A stretch of 64,000 nt of DNA from Daphnia pulex (GCF_021134715.1 NC_060024.1:8308001-8372000), one strand, 5' to 3'; positions 37,234-49,640 are shown, numbered from the stretch's first letter. Notes: a model not told the origin generated them from the sequence alone. Numbers and translations are program-made.

Positions 37234-37714
37234 TACTATATTTACATGTAAAGAAACTTTGTTAATTTAATAATTACTTTATCGTTTAAAAAAATTGGAA
37301 TTTTAGACCCATTATTTTAGGAAATATGGACATTTAAAAAAGAGAGGATTTCGGGAATTCGGGACAGCAAATTTTGCTGCAGTTGAGATGGGCAGGGAGC
37401 TCCGCTCTCAAATCGGGTGTAGCTAAGCTATTTTTTTTCGTAAAATGCAAATCTCAATTCACACGATACTTCATAATTTTTTTTTACAGACATAGAATCG
37501 ATGTAGGGAAACACAATTTCTATTTGTTTTATGTTTAACAAGTTTAAAGGCTTATAAAGCAAACGTCCCAACCTACCCCTAGTGTCCTCACTTACCCCTC
37601 AAAATAGGCTCCTCTTACAAATTTTTGAAAACTTTAGTCGTTGCCTACGGGTAAACGGTTTACTGTAAAATGAAATAAAAAAATATGGGGGTACCTTTAC
37701 ATGTGAAATACATA

Positions 37715-38360
37715 CCCTACTAACACAGCGATGTACCATGGATATGACTGCAGCGTACTCCCAAGGATAAGGGAGATACAAACCTCATATCCATGGAATT
37801 CTTCATGTTGATCCTTATTTCCCCTTCCCCGCACGTACCATTTGTATGTCTCTTGAATATATACCGGTTTGTGTATACACAGTATCCTTAAATAACATCC
37901 ATCTTTGGATATGGTTTCTGTTAGAAAATAAAAGATAAAAGTCTCACCCCTGGTTTGAACTACTGACCTTCAATTTCGCAGCTCGCCTCTCTGACCACTT
38001 GACTCACTGTTCATACAATTTGGGAACAAATGTTTGGGAGTGATGGAAATTGAGATATCTTTTAGCTTTTTCGTCCACTGTGTACCTAATATGGTTATAC
38101 TGTGATGCTTATTCTGTGTAGGTACCAAATGGTATCACAACAAAATCATACCCCCGGGTATATTACTTTAACGTACAATCAGTATATTAATGAATATACG
38201 CTGGTGGATCTACGATGAATATTTTTTATTTGATCCCATCCTAGATCCGAATAAATTTATACCTACGCTATACTACCGCCCCCCCCCAATTGTGACCTGG
38301 ATCTATTCATCCCATATTTACCTACATCTTACATTAAGTGGATGGGCCGTGTTAGTAGGG
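37715..38360. mobile_element. Nested TIR element with CCCTACTAACAC ends
   Basis: The 12-bp ends CCCTACTAACAC and GTGTTAGTAGGG are exact complements and are flanked by TA on both sides. The sister copy near 30510-30530 (complement strand) reads straight through ACACATAAAAATG, so the insertion and its TA duplication are both visible. The termini differ from the GGGGAGA family, so this is a second element type. No long frame is present. Confidence 0.75.
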
Positions 38361-38821
38361 TAAAAATGTAAAAAAAAATAAAATAGGGCGATTTAATTGG
38401 AAGATATGGGAGAAAAACGAAAACCGTCCCGCGGTACTCCAGTCTCCCCTAAGCGGGTGAAAGTCAAATTTTTTTTTGTTTTTTGTTTTCTCTCTTTGGC
38501 TTTTTTTTTCGTATGAATTGTTGTCCAAATTTTCGTAGCCTGACTTATCGCGTTGCTGCAATTTATGATCTTCCCCGTAAATTAAATCCTGTTCACTAAC
38601 TTCTGGATTGTTGGTTATACACGCGACGGTATCCAGGTGGGAGCGGATATGTTCCGAGTAGGCGCGAGATATAACGAATCTTCACAGAAAGTTTCATTCC
38701 GTCATGGCGATTTATCTCGCTACGAACCACAGCGGGTGATGTCATCTTTCTCCCGCAATATTTTGTGACTATTTTTTCTTTAATGGCTTCAAGCACGGCT
38801 TGTTAGGTCTTGTGGTGAACT

Positions 38822-39304
38822 TACAGCATCTTCTTCTAAATCGGGCAATTCATCAAACAATGGTGGGAGTTTCTCACCACTGATGGAAATGTCGTCATTT
38901 GAATTTACAGACAAAATGAATTCAATTCAACCACGAAGACATTCGTAGTAATATGCTCTGAAACAGTCTTGGAAGATTTTCCATGGGCGTTCTTTACGCT
39001 CCATGCTATAAAGACAAAGATAGTGATAGATGCAATTTCGTTTATCTTTTTCGACCATCTGAATTGGTTTGGTCCGATTGTTGGCTATGTCAAATCTAGC
39101 GAAATGTAGAATTAAAAATTTTGAGACAAAGCGAGACACAAAATTCCAGAGGCTCTCTAGCAGATGATAAATTCCAACGACTACTGCGTTGCCGCGTTGG
39201 ATACAAATGCTAAAAAAGATGTTGAACAGCCCTATATAAGGGTAACGTGGTAAGTAACTGGGCCTATTTTGTAGGTTCCTTTTTCGTCCGGTCGTATTAT
39301 CCAA
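38822..39304 (-). pseudogene. Unidentified open frame with one internal stop
   Basis: From 39304 downwards a frame of 125 codons (starting MDNTTGRKRNLQNRPSYLP) stops at 38927-38929. It then continues in the same frame for about 35 codons with an acidic segment (DDISISGEKLPPLFDELPDL) that ends at a good splice donor near 38822. I do not recognise the family. It may be a decayed gene or a transposon-derived frame; chance is also possible. Confidence 0.25.
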
Positions 39305-40089
39305 GCCTATTTCGTTATGGTCTATTTCGACCGGTCCTATATCTCCGGCTTTCTTTTAGAATTTAAACGAACGAGGGCGCTCAAAATCCCAAAGGCTCCC
39401 AAGGTGCTTTATATTTTTGCCAACAACATCTGCAAACCAATGAATTTAAGGTTTCGGAATCGAACAGCAAAGGTAAACAAATTCCCCTGAAACGATGTCG
39501 GAAATATCCATTTCCCTCTCAAGTTTATGATGCAACGTCGCACCCCACCTCATTTTGCTACCCTCTCTCACCCCCCTTTTTCTAAACGCCCCCTCTTTGT
39601 TCTAGAAATATCTAGAACTGACCTTGGCTCCGCCGAGGTAGGTCGCAGGCCTTTTTCTCTCTCGCCCGCTCTTTTCAGACGTCGCCTCGCCCGCATCACG
39701 GCAGGTTGACTTCTCTCTCTCTCTCAGTTTCTATCTCCCTTTTAGTTACTTATTCTAACTGTATTTCGTCTTGCAATACAAAAGATTGAAACAGCGTCAA
39801 TATTCTCGACAAACGATGTAACCTATTACGAAACTCGCGATCGCAAGGAATCGGAATTTTGATTGCTGAAAAGCTTCTTCAGATATTTCTTAGTTTATTT
39901 ATACGTCGCGTATCAGTGGAAGATTTTCAAGTTTAAATCATGAAGTAACACCACAGGTTAAGGAAACGGGGCGAAACTTAGGAGCGAAGGGAAAGGGGAC
40001 ATTTCCATGTAGAGGCAAGAATTTTTTTTTACATGTTACATTATTTGGATGGCCTCCCTCAGTTGCGTCTCTTCTTTCACCCTTCTGAC
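39305..40089. other. Gene-free region
   Basis: CT-rich sequence near 39660-39730 and AT-rich sequence elsewhere. The stretch 39527-39800 has a promoter-and-terminator look reminiscent of a solo LTR, but I found no matching second copy or target duplication, so I do not call one. Confidence 0.35.
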
Positions 40090-41172
40090 TTAGGGTTGGA
40101 GCTTTATCCATTTTCTGATGGCTTTGTCCACAAATTGGTTGTTCCCGAATTTCAACATTGCTGCTCCTATCAAAACGATTGCAATAAAACGTGAGTTAGA
40201 TGTAGGCCTGCAGCTATTAAAACAATTGCAATAAAATATATGTTAGATGCAGGCATATGAAATATTTGAAAACAACTCTGGGCCCTCTTGTCAAGAGTTG
40301 TGTTGGAGTTTGTGAGTACGTGTCCACTATTTACCGAGGCCCAATAATATGGCACGTTTTTGGTGTCATAAGTAGCCTACCACCTCTTCGCAGCACATCA
40401 ACCTCAATCCAGCAACTTGCTATTTTCCAGCGTTTTTTTAAGGTATCCTAAAAGCCATGCTGACCTCTAACGAAGGGAGAACTTAACGAATGTAGCTAGC
40501 GCTGGAAAATAGTAAGGTGGTGGGTTGAGGTTGAAGGTTAAAGGTTAAAGGTTGAGGTGATGCTTATTTCACTTGAAACGTAGCATACAGCAATAACCCC
40601 AGTAAAATTTCTTACTTTTGATTACGTCGTACAACGGCGACAATAAGATGGGATGTTTTGGGCTTCTCACGTTTCGAGAAAAAATTATCATCTTCACCAG
40701 CCGGTGTTTAAAGATGTATTCCAGAAGACCGATGATGAAAATTTCTTGGTCTTCTGATGTAAATTCCGTCTCGAGAATGTTAAAGCCTACGTAAAGAAAA
40801 ATAATTATTATTACAAAAAGACAGCAAATCCAAACAGCTAATAAACAATAAATCAACGGACGTTGCATGGGTCGTTATGGCAATTGAAATGTCCTGGCAT
40901 ATATGTTTGATCCACAGCCGGCTGGATCTCGGTCTGTTGATAATAGGCAACGTCCAGGAATCATCAATTGCCCAGCCTATCATCAAGGGATCGTAATCCG
41001 GTCGGCTGTGGATTAAGTGTTCATAATAGAGGCTTCAAAGAGCAGAAGAGCTTTAAAAATCGTTAAAAATCCGTTTTTCTTACCAAATTCTCCTTTGAAT
41101 GGTTTTGTCCCTGCAGCTGAACTTCCAATAATGTCAAACTCTCTAATTTCTTTAATGGGAACTGCCTTTCTT
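40090..41172 (-). CDS. Putative DUF4806-like protein, 3' exons
   Basis: Three exons are phase-compatible: from about 41172 to 41084, 40616-40786 and 40090-40166. The joined frame runs VPIKEIREFDIIGSSAAGTK, then FNILETEFTSEDQEIFIIGL, and ends FVDKAIRKWIKLQP. The opening hydrophobic-Pro-x-Lys pattern and the closing IRKWIK ending resemble DUF4806 proteins, which are numerous in arthropods and often lie in repeat-rich DNA. The 5' exon was not fixed; an overlapping frame holds Glu-rich repeats near 41200-41299. Function is unknown. The assignment is tentative and the first exon may belong to a different frame. Confidence 0.3.
40399..40535. repeat. Short inverted repeat with a third copy at 41489
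   Basis: CTTGCTATTTTCCAGCG near 40418-40434 is answered in reverse by CGCTGGAAAATAGTAAGGTG near 40499-40518. The latter pattern recurs at about 41489-41520 as CGCTGGAAAATAGCAAGGTG. The flanks (CCTCAATCC, GGGTTGAGG) are also partly mirrored. These are probably termini of a small MITE. Confidence 0.5.
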
Positions 41173-41689
41173 GAATATTATTAGCGTCTGCATAGATCAA
41201 GTTGCCGGCAATTTCATCCCCACCTTCTTCATCCAAACGTTCTATTTCTTCATCCAAATGTTCACATTCTTCATCCATACATTCACCTTCTTCAAACACA
41301 CGTTCCCCTTTTTTCCACTATCTCAAAATGTTCAGCCAACGCAGCCGGCTCAGGGTTTTCTTCCGACAATGGTCCCTGATTAACTGGAAAAGAAAAAAAT
41401 ATATATCATATTTGTGGCATTAAAAAAGATCGAATAGAAAATTCTCCTCCCATCTAGATGTAAGCATTGCTTTTTTGAATAGCTTTAAGCGCTGGAAAAT
41501 AGCAAGGTGCTGAGTTGAGGTGCTACATGTCGCAATAAAAACGTGTCATAGCATTAAATGGTAAAGAAACAAAAAACACGCAAAAAAGCCTGTAACGGCA
41601 AGAAGAAAAAGAAAAGAAAAATCTATTGACCCCTGGATTCCGTGGGCAATACTTTTGATACCCAACTATTCCTCTCAAGAAAAAAAATC

Positions 41690-42001
41690 TGTCGGAAAAT
41701 CTTTCATTTTGCTAATCTTCTTTCTAGGCTCCGGCTATTTATTCTATCGTCTTTTGTTTTCACCACATTCCTTTCTCACCCCCTTCTTCTCCCCCCGCCC
41801 CTTAATTGTTCAGTTCGCACCCTCGTTTTCAACTTCGAACAGTCGCACAATTCTGAGCTCTCATTTTCAGACTGTACAAACCTAGCGAATTCACCTTAAA
41901 ATACATAACCATAGGACCATATTCTTTAAAGTGTTTCATCTCTTATTTGGAACAAAAGCACATCTTGGAGCCATGACTCCAAACTCTAGATTTTTAAGAC
42001 A
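41690..42001 (+). repeat. 5' LTR of the BEL/Pao element
   Basis: Starts TGTCGGAAAATC and ends TTTTTAAGACA. It is colinear with 49792-50100 apart from scattered substitutions and one- or two-base indels (for example a C-run near 41793). It is preceded by the target duplication AAATC. The 500 bases before it (41173-41684) hold no supported gene. Confidence 0.9.
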
Positions 42002-42248
42002 TTTGGTGCCGTAACCAGGATTGTTGCCCAAGCGTGGTCGGCAATCATTCTCTCTCTCTCTCTCTCTCCACGTGGAGTTGGTCTCGTGGTCTATCTGGTC
42101 TTCTCAAAACTCGTGTGGCCGAGAAAACCTGGGATTGACTTCGTGTATGTTCATTTATCATCGGATGGTTCTTATTTTTGAGGATTCACATCACTCAACT
42201 TTGAACCTCAACGTCCTTTTTTGATCATCGATCCTTGCTTTTATCTCT

Positions 42249-42707
42249 ATGCCAAGAAAGAGAAGCAGTAGGATCAGACGGGCAATACAGGCTGTTGAGT
42301 ACGAGCAAAATAAAAATCTTCTGCGAGAAGCCAACGCACAAGTTCGAGCAGCCATTGAACCTCAAGTTGCTGAACCTCAAGTTGCTGAATCTCAAGTTGC
42401 TGAACCTCAAGTTGCTGAACCGCAAGTTGCTGAACCTCAAGCTGCTGAACCTCAAGCTGCCGAACCTCAAGTCGCTGAACCTCAAGCTGTTCAATCTCAA
42501 GCGATTAAACAGAAATCACTGGAGGAACGCATACGGGAGACAGTGGGAATTTTCAACGTTATTCAAGATCTTCATCGCAGAATACCCCCTCAGCTACTGC
42601 CACCAGTGAGGATTTTGACTCAACAGGCAGCGGGAAATTTTCAATTTCAAAACGCTATTCAGCCTATCAACGAGAGAAGACGAAGACGTTCTTCAGTTGG
42701 CGCATGA
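42249..42707 (+). CDS. Retrotransposon leader ORF with PQVAE repeats
   Basis: An intact 152-residue frame between the 5' LTR and gag. Residues about 36-78 are a tandem repeat of roughly nine units of E-P-Q-(V/A)-A, encoded by a 15-base repeat at 42357-42490. The ends are basic (MPRKRSSRIRRAIQ and RRRRR). A direct duplication of about 36 bases (GACGAAGACGTTCTTCAGTT units) spans 42678-42745 across its stop. This is probably the decayed N-terminal part of the element's polyprotein, with no known function of its own. Confidence 0.4.
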   Translation: MPRKRSSRIRRAIQAVEYEQNKNLLREANAQVRAAIEPQVAEPQVAESQVAEPQVAEPQVAEPQAAEPQAAEPQVAEPQAVQSQAIKQKSLEERIRETVGIFNVIQDLHRRIPPQLLPPVRILTQQAAGNFQFQNAIQPINERRRRRSSVGA

Positions 42708-43147
42708 AGACGAAGACGTTCTTCAGTTGGCGTATGAAGACGAAGCTTAAATCTCATTCGTATTTCTTGAATTGCATAGTTGACAACTCGAAAGAGTCAT
42801 TCGGTCGGTAGTTCAGGAAGCTCTCTATGTATTAAGCCAATCGTCAATACAATCATGCTGCTATTCACTATTCAATCATCTCGATAGTTGTCTCTTCTCA
42901 TACATCATAATGAATCTCCAAAGCTCACAGTATCCTCGTTGCCAGACTTGGTCACTCTCTACTCTCCTTTCGCCTTTCAAGTGAATAGTCGACTGGCTTT
43001 TATCTCATCTTTCGCAGCTGAGAAATCATCAACCTCGTGGCCACGCTTGGCCCAACTCTTTCTCTGGTTACCAAGCTTGGTTTCCATCGCTAATAGCTGA
43101 CAAGCTAGCATCATGATCTCCGACGTTCATCATTTCATTCAAAAAAA

Positions 43148-44456
43148 ATGGCGAGGCTGGCTTCCCTAACGTCCAAACGTGGTGGCAATTGCGGTGCAGT
43201 TACTCGATTCATCGCCAAAATTTCCGACATAATCACCGATGCTGCCATGGATAGACACCGAAAAATTCACGAGCTGAACAAGAAGTTGGGAGATCTTTAC
43301 GACAAGATCAAGGTAGTTGAAGCGCTCGATAACGAAATCGTCGAACTGTTCGCCACGGCTGACGTAGAGGATGAAATGGACAGTGCTGGTGTGGTCAGTA
43401 CGGCAGAGTACGACGTTCGTGACGCAGCAAAATTTACTCTGAAGAAGCTTATGGATGAAAATACCGCAGAAGTAGCAGCAGCAGCTGCCAATCCAAATCT
43501 TCCAGCAGTTACAATCACTCCAATCATCAACATGACCGCTGCCACAGATTCAAGTCATCTCCCCAAATTCAACCTACCTGATTTCAACGGAAACATCCTC
43601 ATGTGGAACGCCTTTTGGGATGTTTTTGAAGTAGAGGTACACCAGAAAACCAAATACTCAAACGCTACCAAATTCATCTTTTTGAATTCTCGTCTCTCTG
43701 GCGAAGGTAAAGCTCTTCTACTCGGCCTGGTACCGAGTAATGACAACTACACAGTAGCAGTTGCTTTATTGAAGTAATGTTTTGGCCAACCAGCTGAAAT
43801 AATCATGGCTCACATGCGAGCTCTCGTCGCATTGCCAAAATCCCGGAACCGACCGGAACTCACTTCGCAAGTTCGTCGACGCTCTAGAATCGCACATCCG
43901 CGGTCTCGAAGCACTCAACAAAATGCCAGATTCTTATGGAGATCTACTGGTCTGTATCCTCTTTGACAAGCTCTCAGCTGAGCTACGTCGCAACCTGGCT
44001 CGACAGAATGCCGCTGCAGAATTGGACACTTTACGGAAGAGTCTATTAACCGAAATAGAAGTCCTTGAAGATAGTGAGAGCACACTCATTCATCCATCAT
44101 CGCTCAAGCCTCCCAAGAATTTGAATATTATGTTTACTGGAGCAACCTCATCAAATAAGGAGTCGAAGAAAAGAGAAACTCCTCCTGCCCGAAAACTTTA
44201 CTGTCCGTTTTGTGATGGCGAACACTGGCCTACTGATTGCACGACCGTCAAGACAGTTGAACAACGGTACGAAGTTGCAAAGACAAAAGACTTTGTTATA
44301 ACTGCCTCAGAAAATGTCATACAGCAGGAACGAAGTGCCCTTCTTCGTTTCGTTGCCGTGAATGTCACCGACCTCATCACACTAGCCTCCACAAGCCGGA
44401 TACACCTAGAATTATTGGTGCTAATATACACTCATGATGTCTTCCGACTTCAGTAG
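43148..44456 (+). pseudogene. BEL/Pao gag remnant (DUF1759, zinc knuckle)
   Basis: The first part (43148-43777, 209 codons) ends in the DUF1759-like stretch LPKFNLPDFNGNILMWNAFW. A frame disruption near 43780-43920 precedes the second part (43923-44456), which contains a zinc-knuckle-like site CPFCDGEHWPTDC. Gag packages the element's RNA in particles. The split frame shows it is non-functional. Confidence 0.75.
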
Positions 44457-46112
44457 CACTCACAACCGCCAACGCCAAAAAACACGAGCCCTTTGTGTTT
44501 TTGGACACTGCTATCGCTACTGCCCAATCTCAATTTTTCAAACGCTCCAGTAACCTTCTGATAGACAAGGGAGCACAGCAAACTTTCATCACTCTCGATC
44601 TCGTCAAGCAACTAAAACTTAAGCCAATACGGATAGAAAGTCTAGTTCTTATTGGTTTCACTTCTTGTCGTGGCGTGTCTGATTTTTATGATGTTGGACA
44701 ACTATCTCTGATCGATCGTCAAGGATAACCTATTCTCATTGAAGCAATCGCCATTCCACACATTGTGGACCCTCTCTCTGATCCGCGTATCGAACAGATT
44801 TACTGAAGTTGCCTCATCTCAAGAATCTACTACTGGCTCATCCGGTCTCAAAGAAATCTATCTTCAGCGTCGACATTCTAATCGGAGTTGATTTATACTG
44901 GGACATCGTCGGTGATCACGTTATTCGTGGACCAGGTCTAACAGCTGTTCAATCAAAGATTGGTTATCTTATCTCCGGGCGGCTGAATAATTTGAGTGAC
45001 ATCATCACGCAATCTGTCATAAATATGCACATCTCCGTTGAAGAAAAGTTCGACGTCGCCCGTTTCTGGCAAGTCGAAACCATTTGAATCCAGCCAGATC
45101 TGGAATCAACGCAAACTACTCAAAGCTATCAAGAGAAATCTGTGGAGTTTCGAGATGGAAAGTACATCTCGCGAGACTACCGTGGAGTGAGAGTCACCCT
45201 CACCTTTCGTCCAACTTTCAAATATACCAGAAAAGGACGTGAGGAACTATCAAGAGCCTAGCCTCAAAGGGATCAGATGGACTCAAACTCTATTCACGAA
45301 TCATTCAGGATCAGCTGGACAGAAAATTCATCGAGATGATTCCGTATGCTGAAATCAACAAACAGAGTCAATACATTCCACACTTCGGCGTTTTCAAAGA
45401 CTCTGCTACAACACCGCTAAGAATCGTTTATGACTGTTCATGCAAAACTCCAGCTGGAGTCAGGCTAAATGATTGTTTGGAAATTGGCCCTCCACTCCAG
45501 AACGATATGTTTGCCATTCTTCTTGGCTTTCGCGTACACACTATCGGTTTAACAGCCGACATCGAAAAAGCCATCCATTAGATCGGACTTCACGAGCAGG
45601 ATCGTGATTTCGTCCTTTTTCTATGGCTAAAGGACCCTCTGGACCCTAAATCTGATTTCTAGTCATTCCATTTCCGTGTTATTCCATTCGGCGCTAGCAG
45701 CTCTCCATTTATACTCCTTTCGATGATCAAGAAGCACCTACAAGCGAGTTCATCTCCGCTAGCGGCTGATATCAATCGAAACATTTATGTTGACAATCTT
45801 ATATCTGGTTGTAAAACAACGGAAGAAGCTATGGATTATTATTCGGAAACGAATAGTGTATTGAAGCAAGCTGGACTTAAACTGCAGTCATGGGGTTCCA
45901 ACGATAGCCATCTTACGGCGAGAGCAAACAGCGAAGGAGTCAGCCATGGATCTACATTCACTAAAGTCCTTGGACTCAATTGGGATCGGAACGAAGACAC
46001 TCTTCATCTCCCTAATGTCCAGCCCTCATACGTGTGCCATCCACAGTCAACGAAACGAGAGGTGTTACGTGGCATCTCGGCTGTGTATGATCCAATTGGA
46101 TTTATTTCTTCT
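44457..46112 (+). pseudogene. BEL/Pao protease and reverse transcriptase remnant
   Basis: A protease-like segment (44495-44728) has DKGAQ in place of the catalytic D-(S/T)-G. The reverse transcriptase follows in pieces at 45336-45581 and 45723-46112, with internal stops at about 45579 and 45660. The metal-binding motif reads YVDN rather than YVDD. The frame is cut at 46113 by a nested insertion. The element has lost enzyme function by several independent lesions. Confidence 0.75.
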
Positions 46113-48162
46113 CGACTTAGACTTGACTTGGACTTGACTTAGGCGTTTTTCCTGCTTGACTTGAAAATTTTTTCAGACTTTAACCGAAGTTGAATTCCGA
46201 ACCAAAAAATTTCAAGTCAAGCAAGAAACTTGAACTTGGAAAACTCCAAAGTCGAGCACTAAAACTAAGTTAAGTCTCTCAAATCTCAAGGTACCTTTTA
46301 GGTGCCTTGAAACTGACTTACGGGCTTAAGTTCACTAAGTTTGCGGTGAAAATTGGCAGTGGCGTTGTGTTTGTTTACACAATGACCGATTATTGTAATG
46401 ACGTCATTGATGAATTCTTATAATGTATGGATAATTTAACTAAGGATTTGGGATATTTAACTACGGGAAGTGATAATAATCAAATAGTTCCTAATTGTTT
46501 GTCTTATTCCATATTATGAAAAATGGAAATATTTTTATAAGTTGATTGACCTTCACTTGAATACATCATAGGGTTTAACTTTTACGAACTATTGTAAGAA
46601 ATGAACTCCCTATGATAAACTTTTGATTTTTCATGACTTTTTGTCCATCTTTTACATAACACAAAAGGCAAAAACAAGCCGGAATTCATTTTCTTTCCTA
46701 TCATAGGGGAGACCGGGGCTATGTGGGATATTTTTTTTCTTTTCGCTGCCATTTAAATTAAAACTAAGAATTATGAAAAAAAAAGTATAGGGGTGATTCC
46801 CTGGCATTTATTAACATTCGGTCATTTTTTTAATTTTTTTCGTTTGATCATTCAATAGCTATATGGTGAAATGCCAACATGAAAAAATGCCGAAAAACAA
46901 AAAAATTAGGGTTAAGCGGAACAGAGCCGGGGGAAAAATGGAACATCAGTTTTCTCTGCAACGGCTTAATTATATTTATTAAATAATGCACTGCTGAAAA
47001 GGAAATTCATTTCCCCTTCAGAAGTGCTGTCTTTTTATTTATTTTGTAAAGTAGAAGTGGAGATGCTATCAAAAAAGTCTTTTTGATAATTTTTCCTTTG
47101 TTGTTGTTACTAGGGGGCGTTTTCCTGGAAATAACGTTGATCTGGCAATACCTGTTTTACCCCGTTTTCCATGTCCCGTTTAACCCGAACCCAAACAACA
47201 TCAAATAAACTAAAATATATCAGGAACTCATTTTTTATAAAACATTAATATTATCTTAAACTAGGAAAAAACCCTATAAAACAGCTATCTGGGTTTTATA
47301 AAAATATAAAAAAAAAATATTACGAAAATGGAAAACAAAACGTCGGAAATTTTTTTCACGACTCCCATTTTTTTGTTTTTCCCATACAACTCGACAAAAA
47401 ATCAAGAGGAAAAAAACTTTATATTATAAATAAAACATAATTTAACATACGCTGTATGTATTTCGTAATTTTAAGACAAATTGTACATATAAAAATTTCC
47501 CTGTACATTTTAGCCCCGTGTCCCAAATAGCCCCGGCCTCCCCTACTGGTTTTATTTTGTAATTCTAAGAAACCAAAACTTTTAAAACTTTTATTTAGAA
47601 TATTCGTCGCAGTCCTCTGATACAGCCAAACAACTGTGTCGCGATTTTACAACTGCAGTTTCTCAACCCTTATCTTTTATATTTAAAAACCACTTTCATT
47701 TCCCAAAAACTAAAATAACTTGAAACACTAATACAAGGATATGTTCAAATTTCCATTTCATATTCCATTTAAAACATAGCCCAAACATTAATATGCTGAA
47801 AAGCATTTATCCCAAGCGCCATCGGTTCAATTGGTTGGCACGCTAATTTGAAATAAAAGTCTGTTTTTTTTAAAGTTCCAAGTCCTTTTTACCGGAACTT
47901 AAAAAGTTAAAATTCGTCTGCAAAGACGAAAAACATTATAAGTAAGACCTTCTGCCATTGGCTCAGTTGCCACTTTCAAGTTAAGTAGCGTTCCTAAGCC
48001 AAGTAAAAAATCTAAGTGAAGTCCAGTGAAAAAAGTGAGCTTTTTTGGTTCGGAATCATACTCGGACTTGAGATTGAAAGTTTCTAACTTTAGCTCAAAA
48101 CTCGACTTTACTCGGACTTAACTTAGATTGTTTCAAGTCAAGTTTTCGTTATGTTCAAGTCG
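46113..48162. mobile_element. Insertion with CGACTT-type inverted ends inside the retrotransposon
   Basis: The ends CGACTTAGACTTGACTTGG (46113) and, in reverse, CGACTTGAACATAACG (48162) are imperfectly inverted. They are followed by mirrored blocks such as TTCCGAACCAAAAAA near 46197 and TTTTTTGGTTCGGAA near 48043. The AAGTCAAGT motif recurs many times near both ends. The reverse transcriptase frame resumes after it. I could not define a target duplication. It contains the smaller TIR element at 46704-47545. Confidence 0.55.
46704..47545. mobile_element. TIR element nested in the 46113-48162 insertion
   Basis: The left end TAGGGGAGACCGGGGCTATG and the right end GCCCCGGCCTCCCCTA are inverted and flanked by TA. 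They resemble the GGGGAGA family seen at 29970, 34511 and 36121. The interior is AT-rich without a coding frame. Confidence 0.65.
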
Positions 48163-49640
48163 CCGTTCGGAATACGACCCCTGGAAGCTCAAACTGGACT
48201 GGGATGACGCCTTACCTCAAGATCTGATCGAAAAATGGACAGACATTTCGAAAACAATCGAAAATATCTACTACAATTTCCTTCCGTCGTCTTTATCTCG
48301 CAAAGGGAAAAACTTCTCCTGAGAATTGAGATACCTACGAGATCCAACCGGAAAACGTCCAGCTCTTGTCTCCCAACTGGATTTATTCATCGGTAGCGAC
48401 GGACTTATACGTTGCAACGGCCGTATGGTCAATGCTCAATTAAAGAGAGACACAATTCACCCCATTCTTCTTCCAAAGGAATCTGCCTTATCCACACTCA
48501 TCATTCTCTCTCATCACGCCCTGATGCTACATGGAGGAGTCAAGATGACCATCGCATCAATCCGTCAACGCTACTCGATTCCTCAAATTGGTAAGAGCGT
48601 CAAAAAATGCTTGAGAAACTGCGTCAAGTGCAATCGTGTGCGTGGAGCTCTGTACGTGGCCCCAAATCACGCTCCGTTGCCATTATCTCGCTCCTCTTTT
48701 TCAATTCCGTTCACAGTAACGGGCATCGACTTCACTGGGTCTTTCATCATTCGTTGGCCTAAAGAAGCACCTAAAACAGACCGTATCGTCTATATCCTCC
48801 TTTTTACCTGTGCGTCAACCCGCGCTATTCACTTGGAAGTAGTGGAAGATTAGACTACGCTCTCTTTCCTCGAGGCGTTCCCCTGCTTCATCGCACACCA
48901 TTCACGTCCCGCCATCATCATGTCCGACAATGCAAAGACATTCGAAAAGGGCGCAAAGGTCTTCCAAAAGATTTTTCGCGACCCTCTTACTACCATACCT
49001 AACAGCTGTCCGATTAAAAGGTGGAATGGCGATTCATCCTTAAACGAGCCCCATGGTACGGTGGTTTCTGGGAGAAACTAGTCGGAATGACCAAGGAAGC
49101 CCTTTCAGAAATTCTCGGTCGCACGAGACCCACCCTCAGTGCTTTTAGAGCCCTCGTCGCCGACGCTGAAACAGTATTGAACGATCGCCCTTTAGAGAGT
49201 CCATCTAGCGTCGTCAGCGATGGAGAGTCTCTCTCTCCGGCGCACCTCAGGTATGGCCGGCGTCTTAACACTCTACACTATAACGAAGAAATCGACGACG
49301 AGAAACTTGACTCAACCTATGGCGAGCGTCCCGACGAACTCAAGAAGGCCGTTATTCGCCACCAAACTCTCCTTGGACATCAAGAATCGTTTCCTCGCAT
49401 CCTATTTGTCTGCTCTTCGAGAATACCATCAGGCGACCAAGAAGAGTCAACCAACAGTCGTCAAAGAGAAGGACGTGGTCCTCATCCATGACGAGAGACT
49501 ACGCAGAGAATGGAAGTTGGCTGTCATCGAAAATCTCATCCGCAGCACTGATGGCGAAATCCGAGCTGCTGACATCCGCACGGCGAATGGAAAAACGAAT
49601 CGCCCATTTCTAAACTCTATCCACTCCAGGTGACTGAGCC
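48163..49640 (+). pseudogene. BEL/Pao integrase remnant (zinc-binding, core, DUF5641)
   Basis: After the insertion a short post-RT segment (WKLKLDWDDALPQDLIEKW) runs directly into the integrase N-terminus. A His-Cys zinc site follows (HHALMLHGGVKMT...CVKCNR) at 48326-48853, and then core-like residues (GIDFTGSF, IMSDNAKTF). A stop at 48851 and a frame change near 49020 break the core domain. A DUF5641-like C-terminal part follows (WYGGFWEKLVGMTKEAL, 49021-49491). The RNase H region expected between RT and integrase is absent. Confidence 0.75.

Larger units (their letters stand above)
36121..38451. mobile_element. TIR element, GGGGAGA-terminus family, copy 2 (host of two nested insertions)
   Basis: The ends TAGGGGAGACTGGAGTA (36121) and TACTCCAGTCTCCCCTA (38451) form a terminal inverted repeat flanked by TA. 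Most internal sequence is the reverse of 30540-31254. Examples are the stretch with TTGAGATGGGCAGGGAGCTC at about 37382 and the paired TTGTCAATAA/TTATTGACAA motif near 36260. Two further elements interrupt it at 36369-37233 and 37715-38360. There is no coding capacity. Confidence 0.7.

Noticed and set aside
39527-39800. Possible solo LTR
   Set aside because: It has an LTR-like look, but I found no second copy, no TG...CA boundary that I trust and no target duplication.
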